A stretch of DNA of 64,000 nucleotides from Lamellibrachia satsuma (taxonomy: Eukaryota > Annelida > Polychaeta > Sabellida > Siboglinidae), in assembly GCA_033239005.1 (NCBI GenBank), contig BSQZ01000034.1, forward strand, positions 2,047,001 to 2,111,000, in the 5' to 3' direction. Below, one piece after another: positions 11,201 through 24,500 of the stretch. The position numbers were made by a program, and so were the translations under genes. Numbering within the stretch: position 1 is the stretch's first letter; each line of letters starts with the position of its first letter. The notes under the pieces were generated by a model. That model was not told the DNA's origin. It worked only from the letters and a program-made list of their open reading frames with translations, and made no database searches.

Positions 11201-14200
11201 TGCTCCCTCCTCCCAACTCACCTCCTCATCAATTCCCTCGAAGGCACGTGCTCCGAGAGCAGTACTCTTCAGTTGTTCGAGCCGTTCTCGCGCGGCCTTG
11301 CGCTGGATCTCCCTGTGCTCCTCCAGACGGCGCTGTTTCTCGCGTTCCTCCGCCTCACGCTCCAGACGCGCCATCTCAGCCTCGATCTGCTTCCTCTTTG
11401 CCTCCTCCATTAGCTCCTGCTCCTCACGCTCCTGCAACAAGAGCACGCATTACACATGCAGGTTCAGGGCCACAAGTACATGTGGGTTCAACAACAGTAG
11501 TCATAAACGGCCTGGTGTACAGTGAAAGTATTATGCTCTCTACAAAACATATATTTTTATAAGTCTAAATTGTGGTTAATTTGTATGTTTTCTCACTTAT
11601 GAAACCAACTTTTTAAGAATCAAATCACAACATACAGACAGTTGCACTTTGAAAGTTTAAACTTTTCCATGATTTGTTTTTAAAAATATCTCAATTCTAA
11701 ATCCCCCTATAAATGACGTATGTTAATTGGTAGCCCAGGTAAAAAATGTGATGTTCTGTTGTAAAATTACAAGATAAATTGATCAAATCTTTATCAGTAA
11801 AGACAGAGGACATGGAACCTTGATAACACCAACTACATCTTTATTGGGTCTACAAGTGGTATGTGTACATCTTTATTGGGTCTACAGTTAGTATGTGCAC
11901 ATCTTTATTGGGTCTACAAGTGGTATGTGTACATCTTTATTGGGTCTACAAGTGGTATATGTACATCTTTATTGAGTCTACAAGTGGTATGTGTACATCT
12001 TTATTGGGTCTACAAGTGGTATGTGTACATCTTTATTGGGTCTACAAGTGGTATATGTACATCTTTATTGGGTCTACAAGTGGTATGTGTACATCTTTAT
12101 TGGGTCTACAAGTGGTGTGTCCTCACCCTCTGCACATTGGCATTCTCCAGCTCTTCCTTACGCTCCTCAATGATCTGTCGACGCTGCAGAATGCGTGCAT
12201 GTTCCTTTCGCGCAGTCTGTCGGTAGCTCTGGATAATGTGGGCCCGAAGCTCCTCCTTCCCGCTCTGAAACAACCCAACAACCCATCACACATCTGGGGC
12301 TATAAAACTGTCCAGTATAGACAGTACAATGTGACAAAATAAGTTGGTTTTATTACACGTGTCTGTTGATATTTCATATGGAACATCCAAGGAGACAGGA
12401 CGTCACATGTAGACATAGTCAACACTTGTTCTAAGCCCCCCGTGACACCACAAAGATACAGAAGTCAGTGCAGCAACGCCTTTAGAGGGCTATCTATCTT
12501 CACTTTCATTCCAACGTAAGCAAGATAATATAATACTATGAAAACTTAAATCCTATAAAATCCCAGCTCAGAGACACATCAAAACAAAAGTGCTTGGAAA
12601 TCGATACACAATGCTTCCAAATTTGTCAACAGATGGATGGATACGCTCGCGAGTTAAAACACAGTTAAATGTTTTTAGATAATGCCGAAATATGTCATAT
12701 ATAATGTGGTAGTCCTTTTATGTCTAACCTTCAAACATCTTCTATAACACATAAACCCTAAAGGCTTGATGAAAATGACTGATGAAATACAAATACCATA
12801 GAACAAAAAGGTTATACGAACTATGAAAGTCGTTAGCATTTATACATGTGTTTGTTGATATTTCATATGGAACATCCATGGAGACAGGACGTCACATGTA
12901 GACATAATCAACACTTGTTCTAAGCCTCCTGTGACACCACAAAGATACAGTAGTCAGTGCAGCAACGCCTTTAGTGGGCTATCTTTCTCCTGAATGTAAG
13001 CAAATGGTAGTCCTTGAAATCATATCTTCTAAATTTATTGAATAAGCACAAACAGATGTAATTGCCATGATGCAATAGTATTGTCTCATAATAAATTTAA
13101 CTATCAACACAATCACTAGAGTTTGTGAAGGTTTTGGGAGTGGAAAACGAGAGCAAGACATGGCGGAAGTGGAGACGACAGTGAAACAGGATCAGTGATG
13201 GAAGGAGAAGGAAAACATAAATCAAAGACCAGTATCGATGTCAGCCTCAACCCAGATTTCAGAGACAAAGGAGAGCAACAAGCACACAGTTTTCAGCAAG
13301 TTTCTTACTGATCCTGTAATAAACCAGTCATGATTGTACCTGGAGCTCCGTGGGCTTGATGAGAGTGATAGCTTTGTCGATGGCCTGCGCCATGTAGGTC
13401 AGCTGGTTGCGTATCTGTTCACTAGGCATGCTCTGCAGGTACGGCCCCTCCGGCAGGTCCTCGTTCTGCGACACACCCAGGTCCGTGCCAAAACTCAGGG
13501 AGCGAGTCCGATGGTCGATACGCACCTACATCGTCATTGCAGATATATCAACTAATGCACTTCAGTATTCTGCATAATTTGATAGCAACACGAGTAATAC
13601 AACATAAGGGTAGTTCATACTTTCGCAAGTTACCTAATGTAATGTAAGAAGTCGATTCTTTTGATGATTGGTTTTACAAAAAAATATTTAACGATTTATT
13701 AAACTGACTGTGCATACTAATTTAAATCTTTCACACACTACTCATTTGAAAACCAACAAACCTGAAATGCAAAGGACAAAATCAACTAAGGAAGGATTTT
13801 TAGGAGTAACTGGGGCCATTCTCCACCCACCTGTAGTCGTAGTTGCCTTGCTACATTCACAATGACCCTCTCCAGGTGGAAGTTGTTGACGAACGGTGCC
13901 AGGGCTGCCAGCCTCTCGAACTCAATCGTCTGGTACACTTGAGACACCTGGTGGAGGTAACACAACATGCACATCAGTAGAACTTACACGAAGGATAAGG
14001 TAAGGTAAAGACAACTTTTACTGCGCAGTATCCAGTCCACCAGACTGCTCAAAACAGTACACTTTATCCCCAGGCAAACCTGTTAATTCCATCACCAACA
14101 CTTCTTTTGGAAAAATTCAGCCACACTGTAAATATTGGGCAAATTTATTTTTTCATACGTACCTACCACTGTCTATATTCAGGTACTCATTTATACAGTC

Positions 14201-15475
14201 AAGTGGACTGGAGCAATGGGGGGGTGAAGAAAATTACCTAAGTTTCGAACTGGCAGCATGAGGATCTGAACCCCCGGTCCTCACAAGTCCTGTGTTCTAA
14301 CCACTGAGCTGCTGCATCCCACAAAACATTGCTCATTTGCATATAATTTTCAGTGTTAGAATCTGCCCGGCTTGAAAGCAACTTTATAGCACATTTCACG
14401 TTGCAACTGAAAGTTACAAGAACGCAACTGCAGTGACAAACTGGTAGCGTGTCTGTTGACATTTCATATGGAACATCCAAGGAGACAGGACGTCACATGT
14501 AGACATAGTCAACACTTGTTCTAAGCCCCCCGTGACACCACAAAGATACAGTAGTCAGTGCAGCAACGCCTTTAGAGGGCTATCTACCCCAGCTTCTTCC
14601 CAAGGTAAAAGCAAATTACCATACTATACTTACTACAAGACACCTGATTAACTGAGTGATATTTTCAGGTCATATGAGATTTATTCAACTCAGTGAGTAG
14701 TATCACGTTTTAACCAACATTTGCATAATTGTTATACACAATGAATGTCATACTAAAAATGGGATTGACCGCAAACAGCATAGTATCACATGTTTACAAC
14801 ACCTACAAAACAAACTGAACTGTAGAACTAACTGCCACCTATCCACCGGCCATTACCTCACCCTCCAAAAGATTTGGAAGTTCATTTTATTCTAACTGCT
14901 GATAAAACGTCTCCTTTTAATAAAACCATACCACGTTGAACTCCCACAGTACAGACAAGCCTTATTCGCCCTACACTGACCTGCTTGAGTAGTCTGGTGA
15001 TGGTGATGTCTTGCAGGGCGCTCACGTAGGGCGCCAGATCCTCCTTCGTGCCGAGGAAGTCAAGTAGGACGGTGACACGCCCCGACAGCTTGAGGGGGTG
15101 GAACTCAACCTCGAGGAAGTGGTAGAGGTTCTTGATCTCAGGGTAGACGTGTTGAACCATGTTGTACTTCATCTGACACAGGCAAAAAATTAATTGAATG
15201 TTGGGTTTCTAATTCAGTGATGTTTCTAAAACAAACAAAAATGGGCCAACTCCCCCACTAGCCTTCCAAAAGGGGCCAATGTAAAAATGTGGGCCACTTG
15301 TTACTGTTAAAAAGGGCCAATCATGTAACGTAATTTTAAAACAACACATTAACTATTTTGTCTAAGACATAAATACCAAGGGACTCGTAGAAAGTGTCAT
15401 CAGACATTGGAATTTTTACATCCATTTGTTAAAGTGTTGTCTTTGTTGACGAACTTGCAATGTATATATATATAT

Positions 15476-15536
<61 letters not shown>

Positions 15537-18500
15537 TGGCATTTCAACTTGTTCATCTTTTGACGAAGAAACTGAATTATATGCAATTAATTAATTATGC
15601 AGTAAGCGAACAAAAATGCACCAACATTTTAAAGGGTTGGTATCTTTTTGCGCGCCAATGCTTCTATTTTGCGCCAGGATTGTTAAAAGTGCGGGAATTC
15701 CCTCATTTCGCATCCTAGAAACATCACTGTAATTGATACTTCTAGAGACTATGGCGGTGATTGAAAAACAAGATAAAGTCTAGGTTTGCTAAAAATAACT
15801 GGGTGAGAAGAATTGATGGTGAGGAGCCGATTACAGTGGGCTGGGCACGTGGAAACAATGAAAGGGGAACGGTTGACAAAGAGAACGGATGTGGAAGATA
15901 AAAGGAGACAGTGAAACGGGATCAATGATGGAAGAGGAAAAATAAAAATCAAGGAGCAGCAGAATCAATGCGAGCCTCACCCCAGATTTCGGGGACAAGG
16001 AAGAGAGCAACAACTTCCATTTTTAATTACAACTATTTCCCACGTTTGGTGACATTTCATATGGAACACCCATGGAGACAGGACGTCACATGTAGACATA
16101 GTCAACATTTGTTCTAAGCCCCCCGTGACACCACAAAGATCCAGTAGTCGGTGCAGCAATGCCTTTAGAGGGCTATCTGTTTTTATTTCACATTTTTTTT
16201 CTCAACATTTATACGTGTATAAAAATGGGGAGTATTGTATAAAAATGGGGAGTATAAATATTAACCACAAGTGACCAAAATCATATGTGCTCAAGTCACA
16301 TGATCACTATTAGACCGGTCTCTGTGTAGATAAAAATCACTGAAGACAATGTTCACACTAGCGAATGATATACAGGGACCAGAAGGCATTGTTCAGTATA
16401 TACCAGCATAACACATGAATACTACCTACTAGAAACAGGAGTCCCTGACGCTCATGTCCCATGCAGATGAATATTTTGCATTATGTCATGCAGACTGATG
16501 GCACTCTTGACAACAGTAGCATACGACTACATTGTCTTAGATAAGCGTGTGCGGACAGCCGACAAGTGCTGCCATCTATAAGACCCAGCACCAAGTGTCA
16601 GACGTCCACTGGTCAATATTTGCCCACCGAGACACCGCGTCAGCACTGACCCATCTGACACAGCAACACTGGGGCAGTCACACATTCTAGGGAGAAATCA
16701 TTTCTCATAGTTTCCATCGATATGTTACTGGGCATGTAAGGCTGGGTTTACAAGAGGCAGTATCATCACTGCGAAGATATGACAGATTGCAGCTTCACCG
16801 CCCCATGTAAACTGTACATCACCGGCGATGCTTTGATATAACTTCCAACAGACCTGATCCTATTTTTGAACAACATCGGCCCGCCACCTCTGATCCGTCC
16901 AATCAAGAAATCCACGACACAATTTCAAACATGCCACGTTACTTATCGATTCATGAGATTTATTACACCTCATTGCATTGTGTAAACACACTATTTGCGG
17001 TGATGGATATTGTATGCGATTGCAAAACATCGTATGCAATGTCTAATGGCCTTGAACTTTTCTAATTATATAACACTCGTCTCACGATGTCACCTCGTAT
17101 AAACAGAGGCATCACTCACTGAAAAACTGGATCATTTTACAATCTTGCCTAATATACAATAATTACTCCCAGAACATATAAACAATGACAACGTTACTCT
17201 GACAACAGTAGTAAATGACCATTTTATCTCAGAGAAGCGTGTGCAGACAGCCGACAAGTGCTGCCATCTAGGAGAGACAGCACCAAGTGTCAGACATCCA
17301 CTGGTCAATATTTGCCCACCGAGACACCGCGCCAGCACTGACCCATCTGACACAGCAACACTGGGGCAGTCACACATTCTAGGGAGAAAATCTTTCTACA
17401 TTTTGTTAGATGATGGCAGCTTCGGAGTTTTATAAGAAAAAATGCAATTAATTTTAGTAGTGACTTGCAAATTTTGGCACAAGAGAAAGTGCTGTTAGAA
17501 TATATAACTTCCTTGCAGTCCGAGCTATGACTAGGTTTCAACATTACCACTTTCAGGAAGGAAATGCTGCCTTTTCCTTTTCCTGTTTTCCCTTGGAAAT
17601 GTCCTATTTCGTCATTAAATTTTTTTTACAATAAAATCAATCTACTTGTAGCTCAAGAGGCCATTCTACGTACATGTTATTTCTACGGTCCCAAGTGATT
17701 TCACTTTCCCACACATGTGTTATCGCAAGAGAACGGTAAATAAAAATGGAGACCCGTAAAAACAACACGGGTGATTCTGCTATATAATGAACAGCAAATT
17801 AGTGGAGGAGGAGATTTCCTGCTTTTCCATGAACACATTCTGGCTTTCCCAAGAGCAGATGTTAATACCGATGCTAGAACTTCCCGAGACAGCCTAGTCT
17901 CCAGCTACTAATGTTATTAGTGAAAACATCACAACCACTGAACTCAATGAAGCTGCATTATACTTACGAGATCCTTGACAAGGGCACTGCGGGTAGGAGG
18001 CGCTGGTAGTCCCAGCAGCGTGGCGAGACGACGCTGCTTCTCCTGCGTGTTCTCGTCGAGCTGCAGCATCTGGTCTATAGGGTTGTAGGACTGGGAGATG
18101 GGCACAGCCAGGGTGGCACAGACTACACGCGACGCCAGTCTGGGAACAGAGGCACAGTTCATTGGTCAAATTAACTAGGTCACACAAAATGCTTGTCCGA
18201 CCACATCATGTATATTACCACCACATTTTATCTTTTAATGTTGCAGAACACTTAACATAAAATTGTTAATGAAATGCTTTGAATTGCCTCTTGTTACTTC
18301 ATAGGATCCAATATATCAACTATATTATGCTAATTAGGTCATTGCATATACAAATTAGGTCAGTGGAAATGCAAAATTGAATTCCCTATGTTAAAATACA
18401 TAAATATACAAGGTTTGAAACACCTAGTCCAATTTTCATTTAACTGTTGCGAAAACAACGAATATCATCATAAACCTACTAAGTTTATTGGTGTACTCTA

Positions 18501-21500
18501 TTCAGGCCATGGTTTGTAAAAATGGGAGTCTTGACAAAAATCAACTCAACACTACAACAAAAGTAGACGCCCAAAGCCTAACCAGAAATAATGGTACCCT
18601 AGGTGGTGGGTGCAGCTTTCATTTAATTCCCCACGTGTCGCCACCAAATTTTCTTCCAAATTGAAATTACGACATGCGCTTGCACTAACAAATTAATTAG
18701 GATTAAATATGTAAATACCTGCCTAACTCGGGCCTAGATGCAAAACTATGAAATAGCACACATGATGTGACAACATTTCATAAATGGCATCACAGCCTCA
18801 ATAACTAGGCAATATTACAAGAAAAATTGTCAATGCAAACATCGCAGCCATGGTAACTGTATGGCATACGATACAATGTACTGACCATGGGAATGGACAA
18901 TACAAGAATCGCTGACCAGTCGCTCTGTGCCCACTTAACGCCAGACTGGTACGCACAACCAGCATGGTAACGAAGGGGCAGTTATGTGCCCAATTCCTTT
19001 GTAAAAACATTTCTGCTGTTCCCCAATTCCATGGGAACATATTTATAAACTAAACATAACCAAAACAAATAGTTCAATGCTTTATCAATTAATCTGATTA
19101 AACTGTAAATCTGTAATTATTTATTCATTAACTCTATGTAAGATATAGAAACATCAACAATGTCCCACCAGGTTATTCCTAAATCTGTACAATTTCTTCT
19201 GTACAATATGACATATTGAATGTCCAAATATATCGTAACCTGCAAGATTTATCAACTGCTTTGGGGTTGTGAACAATGAACTAATATCTTGCACAAGTGA
19301 CTACTAATAAACAACAAAAGATAACCAGCTAGTAACAGAAAAGGAACAAAATAACACTTTGCAAAAGCAACAAGACCCAAAAAATATGCGCCAATATTTT
19401 GTAACAGTGACGATTAAAAACCTGTTATCTATACCTCTGCAGCTCCTCGGGAGTGAGGTTGCGACGCTGTTCGCGAGACAGTTGGTAAAGTCGATGCCAG
19501 GCACAGGCGTGAAAGAGGCAGCTGCCGGACTTCCAGAAGACTAGACCCAGCTTGTTGTAGTAGTTGGACATGAGAGACGGCTTGGACGGCTTCTTCGAGA
19601 GACTGATCAGTCCGTGGATGTCCTCCACCGCCTTGAACGCTTCCTGCACCACGCACAACAAACTCACTCACAAATGGCCTCGAATTCACACTTGCAAAAC
19701 ACACCCAATAAACCATTTCAGAAAACAGTTTAACAATCATTAAAAAACTTTTTTAAATGTTAACTTATGTTATACAGTGAATTTTGCTTACTATTTTTAG
19801 TTCTGTATTTATTGTTGTAACTTCTACTTATCTGACAAGCGAAGATGAGTGTTCTAAAGCAAGTTTAGAAATGATTTTACGAGCAGTGGCAGTTGTGTTT
19901 TCTACCACACAGCAACGTAATAATCAGGATACAATTATCAACACATTGTTGTTATTCTGACAACAGTAGCACATGACCACATTGTCACAGAGAAGCGTGT
20001 GCAGACAGCCGACAAGTGCTGCCATCTAAGAGAGGCAACACCAAGTGTCAGATGTCCACTGGTCACTATTTGCCCACCGAGACACCGCGCCAGCACTGAC
20101 CCATCTGACACAGCAACACTGGGGCAGTCCCACATTCTAGTCAGAAACATTTGCATCAAAATACCGTATTCTACCTAATAAACACACAGTACATTTGAAA
20201 AAAAATTGTGCCATGAAAAAATTTCAAGGAATCTGTTCTTATAAGCGTACACCAACATTTGTTTCTTTAGACAATAAAGTAACTGTTCAAAGTAATTGGT
20301 GTTGTTGGGTGATTAATGTAGAACTGAAGTGGTGCCAACTGTTCAACACCAGATGGCGACACTTTTCAGTTGTTCCTCACTAATCAAATTACAATAATTA
20401 TGGACATTGCTGATAGAAATATAATAGTAATAGGTCGAATATGGTAGGTTTTTCTACTTTGCTAAAGCCGGTTTACACTCGCAATTTTTGGGCTGGGCCC
20501 AATTGGGGTGACTGACTGCAGATGAACCCGTCGTGACCTTTCATCAAAGCTCAAGTCAGGATTGACGCAAGTAAATAGGTCACGCTCGCACTGTCTAGAC
20601 ACATCACTCAATTAAACACATACGATGTAGCTGCTAGAGCACCGATTGCTTGTGTAAACCTGCCAGTGGCGCCACCTACCTGCCAGAGTTCCATCTGGAT
20701 GGCACTGTCAAGTTGAACGAGTCGAGTCTCCAGGTGCATGGCCTGACTCTCTGGTTTGTCGAGGTTGATGGCGCGCTGTTGGTGCTGGTGTTTGTGGATC
20801 TGACTCAAGTGAGTGCGCAACTGTTCAACAATAGTAGAAAATGTTTACTTCGACAATAGTAGTCTTACAGTTCAATGTAATATCTCACAAGTATGCAGCT
20901 CTTCAAAATACAAATAACATAGTCTTACATACATAGTAAGCTCAATGATATCTTCATTTTTATGTGGTCAGAACCATTTCGAGCTAAAAAACCTGTTAAA
21001 TGACAAATTCGTGCGTATGATTTTTCACGACTGATTTTAACTAGTAAAAAATGTACTATACGACAAGATGTACTATATGATACGCTTGCTGTTACTGTCA
21101 TGGGAAGATTCCTACTGTATTTATATGTACAAACCACTGTTAGTCAACTAGTCATCTCACTGAACAGAGACATGTCTGTCTTCACTGCTGCATCACTTAC
21201 GTTATCGCAGAGTTTGCGGAACTCAGTCTTGCGCTCATACTTCAAGCAGAACTTGAAAGCTGAAAGAAAGGTTATAGAATGAAACTTGGATGTTGACAAC
21301 TTGAAACTGGGTTCCTGGGGATTTTGATGCAATAAGGTTCCTTTATCATATTGTATGCTTCACTGACATGCACAGTTGTTTCATTCAGTTATAAAGAAGT
21401 ATCATGGATTAGAAATATTGCAACAGTTAACAACGAATATTCTGTGCATTTCCTATTCGAAACATCGAAACTAGCAACATTCGCAAAGCATCTGACTAGT

Positions 21501-24500
21501 TGATATTACAAGTGGGATAAAGCACAAATCCACATTTGTTGGGGGTGGTTCCACCAGGGGTGATAACGATGTAATGCACTGGTTAACAAGGATGTTTCAA
21601 CCCTCCAACTCAACAACAATACTCACCCATCTGTGCAACGTCCTGGTAGAGCTTCTCCACACTGTTGTTGTTGCGCAGTAGATCGAGGCACTGGCGATAC
21701 GACTCCCAGAGGAACTTGACCCACGGGGTGAGGATGGCCCGGTCATTACGGTCCTGACTGTCCTCCCCACTGACAGCACTCAACAGCAGACTGTAACCAC
21801 AGTTGCAACGGTCAACCAAATGTTTCACATCCTTTACGCACACAACCCTCTAATTAAAATAATCCACTTGTGCTTTCACCCAAAATTAAGTACAAACAAA
21901 AAGCCTGCATTTATGTACTTTCAGATGCGGCAACCCTTGTTTGTCTTTGAATGCAATTTCATTTATTCAAATGTATCTGTATTTCTGTGTCACTATTAAC
22001 ATTTTAATTACACACATGGACAAGACACATTAGACACATGGACAAGTGTTGTTGGACAGATCTTGTTTCAGTGATTGCCTACTTTTCAGGGGTCTGGATA
22101 ACATCCAGATCGTCAACATCAATGACGGCCTGGTGGGACTCCTCCCTGGCTGCCTCCGTCTTACTCTCGGCCAACTGCAGGTACTTGCGGATAACATCCT
22201 CTAGAGACTTGATGTTCACCTGGAACCCCAAGATGTTTTCTCCATGTACAAACAAGAACAATTCCACAACGGAACAACTTCCCTGTGGCAGCTGCAGAGT
22301 GCAAGTCTGAACTGATTAGAACTCACAGTTTGAAGTTCACAGTTTAAAGTAAATTAAATAACACATAAACATTCTTTTCTATACTTTTTTTCTAGCTACT
22401 TGTTCTAGTACCTGATTTATATCTACATATTATATATTATCTATTTTCCTTTCTTTGCATATAATCTTAAAATTTAAAGGATCTGCTCTTCTATAAAGAA
22501 GAATGAAGTGTTCAAATGTTAACAATATGCAGTTACTATTTGAACACATACAGAAAGTGAAATTTCAGTAAATTATGACATGTAATAAATTGCAATTAAT
22601 TCATAAAATATATAAGAAAATTGGATGTGGCTAAAGGTTCCATTTCCACTTATTAAAAAAAATTGTAAAGGCCTATTTTATCAAAACATTCCCGGTATAA
22701 ATTTTGCAATCATTGGCTTTCCATTCACTGCAAAGGCAATGCACGTACAGTGACTCCAACTATTCAAATTGTTTTGTTTTTTAGATATGTGTGGTTGGTG
22801 GGATCAATTGTATCCCACTTTTTTATTATTGGAATTAATTATATTTGCGAAGACCCCAAGATCGTTACTGTATATACAGCTGAAAGAACTTTGGCAACAT
22901 GGAGTGGTCAAAATTGCCCAATCAAAGGGGAGCAAGAGGACTCGAACCTTGATCCTCTTGACTGAGAGTCCGGTGCTCTAACCACCAAGCTAAGGCCCCA
23001 GGTAACCTAGCAACCACTGGACAACATACCTGCTGACAGATGTTCTTGTACTGGTAGAGTCCCTCCTTGGCGATGTGACTTTTCTTGAGGTCCACACACA
23101 GCTGAAGGTATTTCTCCATGATGGGTTCGTGGATCTTCTGCCATGTTCGATGCTTCTTGCTCTTGATGACATCGTAGAGTGCATCCAAGGCCCGTTGTTT
23201 CTTCCCCACATCAATGAACTCTACACAATGCAGCATTCATCATATCAGTGGTGCGAAATTCATCATTGGGTATTACTGTACTTCAGTTGTGTAATGTACT
23301 TCTACATCGTACTTTGTTAATTGAAAGTCCATCAAACGCATATAGTTATGCTAACAAGTGTAACTTTATTATGCCTCATAATTAGGAGGTCCACCTTCAT
23401 CCAAATGTCCCTCGGACCAGGGCTGGGTCCAATTACAAAAAATCAAATCAATTACAATTTTTCGGTTCAATTACAATTACACTTATAAAATGTTCATATC
23501 AATTACACCATTTCAATGTCAATTACATTTGTATTATGCAGAACCATTTGTTAATTATGTAGTTTGTTGCTGATTGTGTGTACGAATAATATGATTGATA
23601 AAGAAATATAATGGACTTGGTGATGTTTGTACATTTTGTTGAAACGTGACTTATTATTTCATATACAGTTAGCTAGTCAGAGCTAGATCAGTATTATTGT
23701 TCCTTATAAATATAATGTAATGTTTGCTTGGTTCATTAATTAATGTTTAATTACACACAGTACAGTACAACTATAAACAAAGGCCACAACCATTTGAAAA
23801 CCCTAATGAGTCTCTCCAATCTACTAAGCCATTTCAAAGCAATTCTACTCATAAAATGTAACCACAAATAATTCATACCAGTACATTAGCAATGTTCGCA
23901 TCAAGCTACGTCCTGAGGGGTTTAGTCTATACCCCCTTGGTGTACACCCATTCTGTGTACCGTGTTATACCCAAACTGGTTTACTTGGCAGTTGTGTTTT
24001 GAGGCTGTATCCTACTTTGTCTACCACTCTTGGCTTCAAGCCCAGTCAGTATTCTTACATAACAAACCTGTTGATTATATGAGCAGGTCCTGCAGGTGTT
24101 TTAATTAAGATCTTGATTTTTAATTTGTATTTATATTTTTGTAGTTTTATCTGGGAGTTTGTTATAGAAAAAATAATGTAATTGATTGTAACTGGTGCAA
24201 TTACACAACATATTTCAATTAAAATTACAACATAAATTCAAAAGCAGGCAATTACAATTACAGCATTTTGCTGTACTCAATTACAGTTACATAACTGGAC
24301 CCAGACCTCCCTCGGACAACTGTGACACTTTTTAACCTGAGCTTAAATTCTCAGAAAGAATGCAATGTCACGTGTATTAGCCTACCAGTATATTTACAGT
24401 TTAAAAAGGTGAGAAAATGAGAAAGCCCGAAAGTTTGTTCATGAAATTATTTAATACAATCTGTGAAAGAATATCTACAGGGTTCCATCTTGTCATGACC

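Noticed and set aside
11043..11525. 160-codon plus-strand frame rich in Pro and Ser
   Set aside because: Antisense to EIF3A exon 13 and its flanking C-rich tract.
22925..22998. tRNA gene on the minus strand
   Set aside because: A and B boxes are present, but the acceptor stem pairs only in part and the piece continues into a SINE body.
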